From a candidate division Zixibacteria bacterium RBG_16_43_9 (GTDB taxonomy: Bacteria; Zixibacteria; MSB-5A5; RBG-16-43-9), in NCBI GenBank assembly GCA_001775355.1, contig MEWM01000109.1, positions 1 to 15,219 on the forward strand: a DNA stretch of 15,219 bases. Direction: 5' to 3'. Positions within the stretch are counted from its first letter, which is position 1; each line of letters starts with the position of its first letter. This document shows, piece by piece, positions 1 through 7,616 of this stretch. Position numbers and translations under genes: made by a program. Below the pieces are notes generated by a model, which was not told the DNA's origin, made no database searches, and was given only the letters and a program-made list of their open reading frames with translations.

Positions 1-71
1 GAAGGCGAGACGAAGCAATCCTTTCACCTGTACAGATTGCTTCGTCGGTCAAATGACCTCCTCGCAATGAC
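1..71. repeat. Interspersed palindromic element, TCATTGCGAG family, cut by left edge
   Basis: The right end is CTCGCAATGAC (61-71), the complement of the GTCATTGCGAG end seen at 2521 and 6160. Inside, 9-20 and 35-46 form a perfect 12-bp inverted pair (GACGAAGCAATC / GATTGCTTCGTC). The left terminus lies outside the window. It sits just upstream of the HD gene and ends before that gene's ribosome binding site. Confidence 0.8.
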
Positions 72-94
72 AATTTAAATTCAGGAGAAAATCC

Positions 95-640
95 ATGAAC
101 AGGAAAGAGGCTTTAAATTTAGTCAAATCGAAAATCAAAAACAAGAATCTGATTAAGCATATGCTGGCCGTGGAAGCCATAATGCGAAGGCTGGCGGAGT
201 ATTTCAATGAGGATATGGAGCTCTGGGGCTTAACTGGACTCTTGCATGATCTGGATTACGATTCCACAGTCAATGACTTTCCCAAACACGGTATCCTCAC
301 AACTGAATGGCTTAAAGAATATGATTTAGATGAGAAAATCCTTTATGCTATAAAAGCCCACCCTAAGCACGTGCCTGCGACTTCAAAACTGGACTGGGCT
401 CTTTATGCCACAGACCCTTTGAGCGGGTTGATCGTTGCCGCTACATTAATGCATCCGACTAAAAAAATAAAAAACGTGACCCCGGAGTTCGTGCTCAACC
501 GCTTTAAGGAGAAAAGATTCGCCGCGGGTGCAAATAGGGAAGATATAAAAGCCTGTGAGAAGATGGGTTTAACTCTGGAAAAGTTTGTGGAATTAGCCCT
601 GGAAGGTATGCAGAGAATAGATGCAGATTTAGAGTTGTAG
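95..640 (+). CDS. HD-domain (HDIG-type) metal-dependent hydrolase
   Basis: This 181-residue soluble protein has the HD-superfamily metal-binding pattern: His22, the His51-Asp52 doublet in LLHDLD, His65, His89 and Asp107. Family members of this size are phosphohydrolases acting on nucleotides or related phosphate compounds; the substrate cannot be read here. The ATG at 95 is well placed, with AGGAG at 83-87. The last codon is followed by TAG, and that stop is the TAG of the GTAG foot of the repeat at 637-691, so the C-terminus abuts a repeat edge. The MFS and YfiM-like genes downstream are not obviously related in function. Confident on the fold, unsure of the role. Confidence 0.85.
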   Translation: MNRKEALNLVKSKIKNKNLIKHMLAVEAIMRRLAEYFNEDMELWGLTGLLHDLDYDSTVNDFPKHGILTTEWLKEYDLDEKILYAIKAHPKHVPATSKLDWALYATDPLSGLIVAATLMHPTKKIKNVTPEFVLNRFKEKRFAAGANREDIKACEKMGLTLEKFVELALEGMQRIDADLEL

Positions 641-691
641 TTGCCTGATTCATCAGGCTAATCTAGATTGCCCAATAAATTGGGCAACTAC
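637..691. repeat. BIME-like converging pair of GTAG-foot hairpins
   Basis: Plus strand: GTAG, TT, then stem GCCTGA/TCAGGC with loop TTCA (637-658). Minus strand from 691: GTAG, TT, then stem GCCCAA/TTGGGC with loop TTTA. The two hairpins have different but fully paired stems. The minus-strand hairpin is identical to those ending at 12370 and 14020. Confidence 0.85.
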
Positions 692-703
692 ATTTGACTG
701 AAG

Positions 704-1084
704 ATGCGAAAGATTATACTTGTATTCTTAATCCTCTTTACATTCTGGAATATCGCCGATATTAGTTTCGCCCTGGATAGAAATAAATCGCATGGAATAG
801 AGAAAAAAGTCAAAAAGGTCAAGGAGGATAAATGGCTGGGTTGGGATAAAGCAGGACATTTTTTGATAAGCGCATTTTTAGCCGGATTCTCTTATTCCAT
901 CTATTATAAGAGTTTCGACAATGACAAAAAATCGTCAATTTATTTTGCCAGCGTCTTCACCTTAAGTTTAGGAGCAGGGAAAGAGATAAGCGATATGAAA
1001 AAGCCAAAAGATAGATTCAGTTACAAAGACCTTGTTTTTGACGTGCTGGGGATATCTGCAGGACTGTTTATTGCTTCCCGTTAA
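704..1084 (+). CDS. YfiM/DUF2279-like small membrane protein
   Basis: This 126-residue protein has a hydrophobic N-terminus (about 4-23) that reads as a signal peptide or anchor, followed by a charged Lys/Glu stretch. A DKAGHF motif follows at 48-53, and the remaining hydrophobic segments lie at about 53-69, 79-92 and 110-124. The pattern DKxGHF, then GKEISD, then FSYKDLVFDVLGISAG resembles YfiM/DUF2279, a predicted envelope family related to VanZ-like proteins whose biochemical role is unknown. There is no lipobox cysteine near the signal sequence, unlike E. coli YfiM. The ribosome binding site is weak (GAAG just before the ATG). It starts 12 bases after a repeat. Confidence 0.65.
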   Translation: MRKIILVFLILFTFWNIADISFALDRNKSHGIEKKVKKVKEDKWLGWDKAGHFLISAFLAGFSYSIYYKSFDNDKKSSIYFASVFTLSLGAGKEISDMKKPKDRFSYKDLVFDVLGISAGLFIASR

Positions 1085-1152
1085 TCTTGTTCAGGGCCAC
1101 TTTAGTGACGTAATACTAATCTATGTAAATCGATTTGAAAAAACGATCTTTT

Positions 1153-2508
1153 ATGGAAGAATTCAAGTTGGATAAAAAAGTAGTCTTCTCCTGGGGAATA
1201 TATGACTTTGCCAATACTATCTTCTCCATGAATATCATCTCGATGTATTTTGCCCAGTGGATAATAGTTGACCATCACAAAGAAGACATCTGGTACAGCC
1301 TGACCTATTCTTTGTCTATGCTGATGGTAGCTTTGACTATACCGGTTTTAGGAGCAATCTCTGATGGTCGGGGAAAAAGGAAACCATATCTTCTGATTTT
1401 GACCCTGGGTTGCGTTTTAGCGACTTTTCTTATCGGCGGAATAAGTGCCTGGATTTCAGATGTCAATACCCGGGTCTTTTCCGCTTTATTTTTCTTTTTA
1501 TTAGCTAATTACTGTTTTGAAGGAGGGTTGGTTTTTTATAATGCTTTGTTGCCCGAAATCTCTACTCCCCAGAATATCGGCAGGGTCTCCGGTTTTGGAG
1601 TAGCTTTAGGATATGCCGGATCAATCATAGGGCTTCTCCTGGTTAAACCTTTTGTCACCGGTAATTTATTCGGGTTGCAATTCGGCAGCGGTGGCAGGGA
1701 AAAAGCTTTCATCCCTACGGCAATTTTCTTCCTCCTGTTCAGCCTGCCTACTTTTATATTTGTCCGAGAGAAAGCAAATCGGAATTCCGGTGAAAAGAGA
1801 ATAAAGATTAAAGAAGCTTTTAGAAAAGTCTGGAATGGAATCATTGATACCAAAAAATATCCAGGGGTCTTGCGATTCCTGATTGCCGACTATTTTTTCG
1901 AAGATGCTATAGCCACAGTGATTATCTTTATGGCAGTCTATGCTCAGGTGGTTATGAATATGGGAGATGAAGCCAAGATCCTTTTCTTCTGGTTCGCCAC
2001 AACCTTTGCCATTCTTGGCTCTTTGGTGTCTGGAACGTTAAGCGACCGCATAGGACCAAAAAAGACCTTGTTTTTTGTAGTCTCAGCCTGGATCATATCT
2101 TTGTCTGTCATTATGCTTTCCACCCGTACCCTGTATTTCTGGATAATGGGTCCCCTTATCGGAATCTGTCTTGGCTCTACCTGGACAGCTTCCAGGCCGC
2201 TCTTGGCTACTTTAGCTCCCAGAAATATGTTGGGACAGTTTTACGGGTTATATTCCTTATCCGGCAGAACCGCAGCTATAATAGGACCACTTCTCTGGGG
2301 CGGGGCAGTTCTTTATTTTAAAAAAGATAATGCCCTGGTAAAATGGGCTGTAGCCCTTTTAAAAAAAGCAGGTTTTAATTTTTCAGAACAGGTCTTGAAT
2401 ACTATTCAGTATCGTTTTGCCATTCTGGTTTTGATCATTTTGATGATTATTGGTCTTTTGATCTTCATAAAAGTTCCGGATAAAAAGGTAAAAGACTATG
2501 AAGGATGA
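1153..2508 (+). CDS. MFS transporter, UMF1/Atg22-like family
   Basis: About 451 residues and about 12 hydrophobic segments, the size and topology of the major facilitator superfamily. The N-terminal FSWGIYDFANT segment is typical of the UMF1 family, whose bacterial members have no firm substrate but are related to yeast vacuolar amino-acid effluxer Atg22. The signature loop between helices 2 and 3 reads GAISDGRGKRK (residues 67-77 from the ATG). Its counterpart in the second half is GTLSDRIGPKK (about 294-304), as expected for two six-helix halves. An in-frame TTG at 1135 would add six residues; neither start has a clear ribosome binding site, and I prefer the ATG. A repeat element follows 12 bases after the stop. 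Confidence 0.85.
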   Translation: MEEFKLDKKVVFSWGIYDFANTIFSMNIISMYFAQWIIVDHHKEDIWYSLTYSLSMLMVALTIPVLGAISDGRGKRKPYLLILTLGCVLATFLIGGISAWISDVNTRVFSALFFFLLANYCFEGGLVFYNALLPEISTPQNIGRVSGFGVALGYAGSIIGLLLVKPFVTGNLFGLQFGSGGREKAFIPTAIFFLLFSLPTFIFVREKANRNSGEKRIKIKEAFRKVWNGIIDTKKYPGVLRFLIADYFFEDAIATVIIFMAVYAQVVMNMGDEAKILFFWFATTFAILGSLVSGTLSDRIGPKKTLFFVVSAWIISLSVIMLSTRTLYFWIMGPLIGICLGSTWTASRPLLATLAPRNMLGQFYGLYSLSGRTAAIIGPLLWGGAVLYFKKDNALVKWAVALLKKAGFNFSEQVLNTIQYRFAILVLIILMIIGLLIFIKVPDKKVKDYEG

Positions 2509-2520
2509 TCAAGATAAGAT

Positions 2521-2590
2521 GTCATTGCGAGGAGTCCCCTACGGGGATGACGAAGCCCATCTGGGCTTCGCCCTACGGGCTCGCAATGAC
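2521..2590. repeat. Palindromic element with perfect 11-bp terminal inverted repeats
   Basis: GTCATTGCGAG (2521-2531) and CTCGCAATGAC (2580-2590) are perfect inverted termini. An internal hairpin GAAGCCCA/TGGGCTTC lies at 2552-2569. It is a 70-bp MITE-like unit with no coding capacity, in the gap between the MFS and PHP genes. Confidence 0.85.
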
Positions 2591-2606
2591 AGTTTAAGGA
2601 GGGAAT

Positions 2607-3641
2607 TTGGAGAAATGGCATGAAATAGTGGGGGCGATACATATCCACTCAACTGACTCTGATGGGACCAAGTCTATTCCAGAGATAGCTAAGCTTGGTG
2701 ACAAGATGGGTCTTGATTTCCTGATCTTCTCTGACCATATGACTCTCAAGTCCTATCAAACAGGCGTAGAAGGGTGTTATGGCAAGACCCTGGTCATAAT
2801 CGGCTATGAGATTCACGATAGAGAAAACAAAAATCATTATCTGGCTTTTAATCTAAGAGAGACTTTACCTTTTGGACTGACTCCTCTGGAATATGTAAAA
2901 CAGGTTAAAGAAAAAGGAGGGTTTGGGATTATTGCACATCCGGATGAGATAAGGAAGGATTTGCCCAAATATCCTGCCTATCCCTGGACTGCCTGGGGTG
3001 CTCAAGAGTTTGATGGAATCGAAATCTGGAACCAGATGTCAGAGTGGCTGGAGAAATTGACCAGGTTCAACCAGGTCAAGATGCTTTTCTCCCCTCGAAA
3101 ATCTCTGGACAGCCCGACTGAAAGAGTCTTGAGCAAATGGGATGAGCTGAACCTGAAAAGAAAAGTCTTTGGAATAGGAGCCATTGACGCCCACGCCCAT
3201 CCATATAAATTAGGTCCTCTGAAACTTACCATTTTCCCTTATGAGGTCCAGTTCAAATCGATCCGCACTCATCTGGTTTTAAACCAGCCCCTTTCTTCAG
3301 ATTTTGAAAAAGGGAAAGCCCAGATATTTTCAGCACTCTTAAACTGCAACGTCTTTGCCTCGAATCACAGAAGGGGAGATGCCAAAGGGTTTCTGTTTTA
3401 TGCGGAAGGCAAGAAAATTATTGCCAGAATAGGGGAGGAAATAAATTTGGAGGAGTCTCCAGAATTAATTGTTAAGACTCCGGCAAAAGCAGAAATAAGG
3501 TTAATTCATAATGGCAAGTTGATTTATAAAACCAAAGGCAAAGAATTAATTCATCAGCCGAAAGAAAAGGGGATTTATAGGGTCGAAGTTTTTAAAGGTG
3601 ACAAAGGCTGGATTTTCTCAAATCATATAAAAATTGTTTGA
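2607..3641 (+). CDS. PHP-domain metal-dependent phosphoesterase
   Basis: A 344-residue protein with a PHP (polymerase and histidinol phosphatase) domain. Likely metal ligands are His12-x-His14 (AIHIHS), Asp19, Asp43-His44 (FSDH), Glu68 (GYEIHD), His77, the histidine of the later IIAHPDE motif, and the GAIDAHAH motif just before residue 200. The domain covers about residues 1-245. The last 100 or so residues look beta-rich and carry no motif I recognise. Stand-alone PHP proteins hydrolyse phosphoesters, but this substrate is unknown. The TTG start is supported by a strong AAGGAGGG about five bases upstream, and an in-frame ATG is not available near it. No signal peptide, so cytoplasmic. Confidence 0.85.
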   Translation: MEKWHEIVGAIHIHSTDSDGTKSIPEIAKLGDKMGLDFLIFSDHMTLKSYQTGVEGCYGKTLVIIGYEIHDRENKNHYLAFNLRETLPFGLTPLEYVKQVKEKGGFGIIAHPDEIRKDLPKYPAYPWTAWGAQEFDGIEIWNQMSEWLEKLTRFNQVKMLFSPRKSLDSPTERVLSKWDELNLKRKVFGIGAIDAHAHPYKLGPLKLTIFPYEVQFKSIRTHLVLNQPLSSDFEKGKAQIFSALLNCNVFASNHRRGDAKGFLFYAEGKKIIARIGEEINLEESPELIVKTPAKAEIRLIHNGKLIYKTKGKELIHQPKEKGIYRVEVFKGDKGWIFSNHIKIV

Positions 3642-3729
3642 GGACAAGACAATTTACTCTTTTGTCAGCTTTAGGAAACTCTACTAATCGATTCCTAATA
3701 TTCGTAATTATTTTGTAAGAGAAATTTGG

Positions 3730-3751
3730 ATTCGATGAATCGAACCCCTAC
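3730..3751 (-). repeat. Solo GTAG-foot hairpin
   Basis: Minus strand from 3751: GTAG, GG, stem GTTCGA/TCGAAT (one G-T pair), loop TTCA. It matches the 4+2+6+4 geometry of the other elements in the window. Confidence 0.6.
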
Positions 3752-3799
3752 GGAATTCGTAAGGGCTTGATTTATTCCGCCTGTGGCGGATTTTGTTTA

Positions 3800-3827
3800 T
3801 TGACAAATATGCGATTTATATTAAATT
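3800..3827 (+). promoter_or_regulatory. Possible sigma-70-like promoter for the metalloprotease gene
   Basis: TTGACA at 3800-3805, a 16-base spacer, and a weak TAAATT at 3822-3827. The -35 box is perfect, but the -10 box matches only 4 of 6 positions and the gene starts 266 bases downstream. Confidence 0.4.
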
Positions 3828-3881
3828 GAACCTGATGAGCAGAACTGCCGATAAATTTAGAAAGGTGGGACTCTCGTGCCG

Positions 3882-3935
3882 GTAGAATAGACATTCCTGT
3901 CTGTTCGTATAGTCAGACAAGAATGTCTGACCTAC
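3882..3935. repeat. BIME-like converging pair of GTAG-foot hairpins
   Basis: Plus strand: GTAG, AA, stem TAGACA/TGTCTG, loop TTCC (3882-3903). Minus strand from 3935: GTAG, GT, stem CAGACA/TGTCTG, loop TTCT (3935-3914). The feet face outward and the loops inward, with a 10-base linker. Confidence 0.8.
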
Positions 3936-3947
3936 CGAGCAGTTAAA

Positions 3948-4048
3948 GTAGGGACAGCCCTTCCTTCGACTTCGCTCAGGACGGTGAGCTTGTCGAACCG
4001 TGTGGCTGTCCTCATTGGGGTTAGGACAGGGACAAGCCCTGTCCCTAC
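3948..4048. repeat. Compound GTAG element with an insertion in one loop
   Basis: The left hairpin has foot GTAG (3948-3951) and arms ACAGCC (3954-3959) / GGCTGT (4004-4009). In place of a short loop it has 44 bases that carry their own inverted pair TTCGAC (3965) / GTCGAA (3992). The right hairpin is on the minus strand from 4048: GTAG, GG, stem ACAGGG/CCCTGT, 5-nt loop. Confidence 0.75.
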
Positions 4049-4092
4049 AAAAGGCAATCTTTTGATTTGCAAAGGCTTACTTTGGAGGGATA

Positions 4093-6117
4093 ATGAAAAG
4101 GTTTAAGTGGGGTATCCTGGTTTTCCTGGGGCTTGGAATGATCTTGATTTTTTACCCTGGGGTTGTGAAATCTGCTTATGCAGTTGATAAGGGGACTGTA
4201 GAGCTGATTGAGGATGCTTATAAAAATGGAGAGATTGACTACGAGACCAGTCTTATTTACAAGGTACAGACCATTCGCCATCCTGAGAACATACCTGTCA
4301 AGTACAGGTCTAAGGTGGAGAGAATTTATAAGAGTGCCACGCCTATTTTATTGGAAGTTAAAAAAAACTGGGATAAGCTTTCTCCTCAGACCCAGGCAAC
4401 TTTAAAGACCCTTTTAGCCCGACCCTCCAATGCTTACTCTTATAATAGCCCGGATGGACATTTTAAAATTCACTATGATACCACCGGAATAAATAAAGTT
4501 CCAACAACGGATGCCAATAGCAATGGCATCCCGGATTATGTGGAAAACTTGGCTCTTTATGCTGACAGCTCATACCGGACTATGATAACCTACCTGGGAT
4601 ATAGAATTCCACCTTCAGATGGCTCAGCCGGAGGAGATAGTAAATATGACATCTATACTGAGGATATAGGATATTATGGATATACCCAGCCAGAATTTCC
4701 TGGTCCCCAGCCCTGGAACGATTACACCAGTTATGTATCAGTTCATAACAACTTCATCGGTTTCCCTCCGAATACTGATCCGGAAGGAAATCAAAAGGGA
4801 GCGATGAAGGTTACTGTGGCGCATGAGTATTTTCACGCGGTTCAGTTTGGTTATGATGTGTACGAAGCTGTATGGTTTATGGAGATTTCCTCTACCTGGA
4901 TGGAGACTATCGCTTATTATACGGTAAACGATAATTACAACTATTTGCCCTATTTCTTTAATTATCCGGATGTTTCCTTGCAGGCAACCACGATCCATGA
5001 ATATGCCGCCTTTATCTGGGATATGTATCTATCCACGAATTTCGGCAACGATATAATAAAGGATATCTGGGAAAGATGCATATCCGGCTCTGCCATAAAC
5101 GAGATAGACAATGCCCTCCTTGCCAGGGGAAGCAGCCGCGATAAGGAATTTAAAGATTTCACAGTTTGGAACTACATCACCGGCATCAGGAACGATGGAT
5201 CGCATTACGTGGATGCCAGTAATTATCCCTTAATAAAGCTAATGAGGACCCATTCATCCTACCCGGTAACCAATAACACCTCGAGCATGACTCCGGACAA
5301 TTTGTCAGCCAACTACATCCAGTTTAATCCAACTGGCAATCCTGTAAATCTGAATATAAAGTTTAACGGTCAGACCAGCTATCTCTGGGCACTCAAGGCT
5401 TTAGGGGTCAAGATAAACGGAACCTATAGTTACGCGGAATTTGAGATTCCTCTGGATGACACCGGATACGGTGAAGGTTCGATCCCTAATCTGGAAAACT
5501 ATAATTATGTAATATTAATACCCAGCGTCCTTTCTACCTCCGGCACTAATCTTAATTTCACTTATTCAGCCTGGCTCACCACTGCTGACACGGTTCATAA
5601 AGTCGACGTCACCTCCAGCCCGAACAAGCAGGTGATCAATGCCAGCACTGACACCTCTTATTTTTATGTCCAGAATACCGGTATAGTAACTGATACTTTT
5701 TCCATCGCGATTTCTGACAAACGCGGGTGGCTTCAGAACCCTGGTTCGTTTGCGGATACTCTTGCTCCTGGAGAAATTGATACCTTCAGGACTATTTCAA
5801 AGATCCCTTACAATTCAGTTTTGAACACAGCAGACTCTTTGAAATTAGTCTCTTCTTCTCTTTCCAATCCACTGGTTAAAGATTCTTCCAGCGTCATTCT
5901 GACGGTAATAGCTGTGAGAGGAGATGCCAACAGTAATGGTTCCATTACTGTGGCAGATGCTGTTTTTCTGATAGCTTATCTATTTAAAGGTGGTCCTGCA
6001 CCTCAGTACTATGGAACTGGAGATGCTAACTGTGATGGTCAGATAACTATTGCGGATGTAGTCTATCTGGTAAATTACCTGTTTAGATATGGACCGCTAC
6101 CTTGCTTTAGCGGATGA
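4093..6117 (+). CDS. Secreted zinc metalloprotease with C-terminal dockerin
   Basis: A 674-residue exported protein. The signal peptide spans about residues 1-30 (hydrophobic core, then KSAYA). A calcium-loop-like motif DANSNGIPDYVE (140-151) precedes the catalytic region. The zinc motif HEYFH is at 244-248; a glutamate in the following WFMEISSTWMET stretch (about 261-268) is a likely third ligand, giving a gluzincin-like layout similar to the family NCBI names MXAN_6640-type. Residues of about 510-600 look like an Ig/NEW3-type beta domain. The C-terminus has two dockerin calcium repeats, GDANSNG (610-616) and GDANCDG (643-649), each followed by a hydrophobic helix. Dockerins bind cohesins, but none is encoded here. 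GGAGGG lies just before the ATG. Substrate unknown. It converges with dinB. Confidence 0.85.
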   Translation: MKRFKWGILVFLGLGMILIFYPGVVKSAYAVDKGTVELIEDAYKNGEIDYETSLIYKVQTIRHPENIPVKYRSKVERIYKSATPILLEVKKNWDKLSPQTQATLKTLLARPSNAYSYNSPDGHFKIHYDTTGINKVPTTDANSNGIPDYVENLALYADSSYRTMITYLGYRIPPSDGSAGGDSKYDIYTEDIGYYGYTQPEFPGPQPWNDYTSYVSVHNNFIGFPPNTDPEGNQKGAMKVTVAHEYFHAVQFGYDVYEAVWFMEISSTWMETIAYYTVNDNYNYLPYFFNYPDVSLQATTIHEYAAFIWDMYLSTNFGNDIIKDIWERCISGSAINEIDNALLARGSSRDKEFKDFTVWNYITGIRNDGSHYVDASNYPLIKLMRTHSSYPVTNNTSSMTPDNLSANYIQFNPTGNPVNLNIKFNGQTSYLWALKALGVKINGTYSYAEFEIPLDDTGYGEGSIPNLENYNYVILIPSVLSTSGTNLNFTYSAWLTTADTVHKVDVTSSPNKQVINASTDTSYFYVQNTGIVTDTFSIAISDKRGWLQNPGSFADTLAPGEIDTFRTISKIPYNSVLNTADSLKLVSSSLSNPLVKDSSSVILTVIAVRGDANSNGSITVADAVFLIAYLFKGGPAPQYYGTGDANCDGQITIADVVYLVNYLFRYGPLPCFSG

Positions 6118-6159
6118 GCTTATAAAGAGAGAAACTTGTCTGCATTAGCTCATCATCCT

Positions 6160-6255
6160 GTCATTGCGAGGAGTCCATCTGGACGACGAAGCAATCTGTC
6201 TAATCTACCGAGGGAAGGATCGTTTCGCCCTGATAAACCGGAGCCTCCCAATGAC
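6160..6255. repeat. TCATTGCGAG-family palindromic element overlapping the end of dinB
   Basis: The left terminus is GTCATTGCGAG (6160-6170) and the right is CTCCCAATGAC (6245-6255), one mismatch from the inverted copy. The internal ACGAAGCAATCT segment matches the element at 1-71. It fills the gap between the two convergent genes and encodes the last 18 residues of DinB. Confidence 0.8.
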
Positions 6256-7519
6256 GATTTGAATATTTTCTCACGTGTTTCTCCGGTCTCCAGGCAGGGG
6301 AGAGGATATTGGTCGTTTTAACTTTATCTAAAAGCCTGCCCCAGGTAAGAGTAAATTCCCCGTAGCGGTCATTTACCTCATCCATAGCCTCCAAGAGCAT
6401 CTGCTCTCTCCATTCTTCTCTAAATAAAGAGAGCTGGCCTACTCCCTTTATCAGATTGGAAACGCTTACCCCAACCAGCCTGACTCCTAAGGTCTCGATA
6501 TTTATCTGCTCTAACAGGGAAAGGGCGGTCTGGTATATTTCCCTGGCATCGTCTATGAATTCCTTTATGGTTTTTTGCTGGGAGAAATGGGAGAAATCCG
6601 GAAAACGAATCACCAGAGAAACGGTCTTCCCTTTGTAATGTTTCCTTCTCAACCTCCTGGCTACCTGCTCAGATAAGCTCAGAAGATAGTTTTTCGCCAC
6701 CTCCCGGTTGCGAGTATCCTTAGGCAGAGTTATAGAATGTCCAACTGATTTAACTTTTCCCTCGTCCTCTCTTATTCCGGACTCGGTTAAAAGAACCGGA
6801 CCTTCATCCAGACCCAGGGCCATACGGTGCAGATGTACACCTATCTTCCCGAACCTTTCCTCTAATCCGCCTGGGGCGGATACCGGATAGCGGGATAATT
6901 CTCCGCAGGTGCGGATTCCTAATTTGTTAAGGTAAAAGGTGAGTTTTGGACCTATTCCGCATATCTCCGAGATGGGCAGGTCCTCTAAAAACTCAGCCAC
7001 TTTTTCATCTTTTAACCAGAATAAGCCATCCGGTTTTCTCATATCCGAGGCTAATTTGGCTAAGAGTTTAGTAGAAGCAATCCCGACTGAACAGGTTAAG
7101 CCTATTTCTTCTCTTATTCTTTTCTTTAGCTTCTCAGCTAACTGAAGCGGGTTTCCGAACAATCTTTCAGTTCCAGTTATGTCTAAGAAAGACTCATCTA
7201 TAGAGAAAACCTCAACTGCGGGGGTAAATTCTTTATAGATACTCAAGAGATTTAAGGAGACCTCTACATATTTGTCCGGGTCACAGGGGAGTAAAATCCC
7301 CTGGGGACAAGCTTTCTTTGCCTCCCACAGGGTCATGCCCGTCTTTACTCCCCAGGCCCTGGCTTCGTAGGAGGAAGTGGTAACTACGCTTCTACCATTG
7401 GGGTCGCCGCAGACCATAATCGGCTTACCTCTTAAATGGGGATTAGCCTTCTGCTCCACCGAGGCAAAATAGGCGTCCATATCGATATGTAAGATGATCT
7501 TTTTATTCTTCGGTTCCAT
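6200..7519 (-). CDS. dinB: DNA polymerase IV (Y-family translesion polymerase)
   Basis: About 439 residues from ATG 7519; an in-frame TTG at 7525 adds two. The palm motif HIDMDAYFASVE carries catalytic Asp13 and Asp15 with the probable steric gate Phe18, and SIDESFLD supplies Asp108-Glu109. A helix-hairpin-helix stretch (GIRTCGELSRYP) follows near residue 205. The little-finger domain runs to a beta-clamp-binding motif QLSLF (362-366) and the usual ILSPAWRPE near the end. The enzyme copies damaged templates with low fidelity and extends mismatches, delivered by the sliding clamp. Two oddities: a VSAPGG stretch (213-218) encoded by a GC-rich palindrome, and the last 18 residues encoded by an interspersed repeat. 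It is the only minus-strand gene, with its own promoter containing a LexA-like operator. Confidence 0.95.
   Translation of the reverse strand: MEPKNKKIILHIDMDAYFASVEQKANPHLRGKPIMVCGDPNGRSVVTTSSYEARAWGVKTGMTLWEAKKACPQGILLPCDPDKYVEVSLNLLSIYKEFTPAVEVFSIDESFLDITGTERLFGNPLQLAEKLKKRIREEIGLTCSVGIASTKLLAKLASDMRKPDGLFWLKDEKVAEFLEDLPISEICGIGPKLTFYLNKLGIRTCGELSRYPVSAPGGLEERFGKIGVHLHRMALGLDEGPVLLTESGIREDEGKVKSVGHSITLPKDTRNREVAKNYLLSLSEQVARRLRRKHYKGKTVSLVIRFPDFSHFSQQKTIKEFIDDAREIYQTALSLLEQINIETLGVRLVGVSVSNLIKGVGQLSLFREEWREQMLLEAMDEVNDRYGEFTLTWGRLLDKVKTTNILSPAWRPEKHVRKYSNRHWEAPVYQGETILPSVD
6865..6881. repeat. GC-rich palindrome inside dinB
   Basis: Arms ATCCGCC (6865-6871) and GGCGGAT (6875-6881) with loop TGG form a perfect 7-bp stem. 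On the coding strand it encodes VSAPGG. The same TCCGCC/GGCGGA palindrome with a 3-base loop occurs in non-coding DNA at 3776-3790. Confidence 0.55.
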
Positions 7520-7547
7520 ACTCAAACCCCGTAGACGAAAACCAGTT

Positions 7548-7570
7548 CTCTCTCCCCCTGCGGGAGAGAG
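7548..7570. repeat. CTCTCTCCC hairpin in the dinB leader
   Basis: CTCTCTCCC (7548-7556) and GGGAGAGAG (7562-7570) are perfect 9-bp arms with loop CCTGC. The predicted dinB transcript would carry this hairpin about 30 bases before the start codon. A further partial copy (GAGAGAGGGG) follows at about 7574-7583. Confidence 0.7.
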
Positions 7571-7616
7571 TTAGAGAGAGGGGTGTCCTACTCTTACCCT
7601 ATAATGAACCAATTAT

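Larger units (their letters stand above)
3642..4092. other. 451-bp gene-free gap packed with hairpin repeats
   Basis: I see no credible coding region here. The gap holds a minus-strand GTAG hairpin (3730-3751), a GC-rich palindrome TCCGCC/GGCGGA (3776-3790), a possible promoter (3800-3827), a BIME-like pair (3882-3935) and a compound element (3948-4048). If the promoter is real, the metalloprotease transcript has a leader of roughly 260 bases containing four hairpins. Confidence 0.8.

Noticed and set aside
1536..1853. 105-codon antisense frame inside the MFS gene
   Set aside because: Shadow of a well-supported transporter frame, with no start signal or recognisable motif.
3948..4048. Long hairpin-rich leader as a riboswitch for the metalloprotease gene
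   Set aside because: The structures are dispersed repeats shared with other gaps; no conserved aptamer or expression platform is visible.
6902..6915. A second palindrome in dinB (TCCGC/GCGGA)
   Set aside because: It encodes GIRTCGE, part of the conserved helix-hairpin-helix of DinB, so coding constraint explains it better than an insertion.
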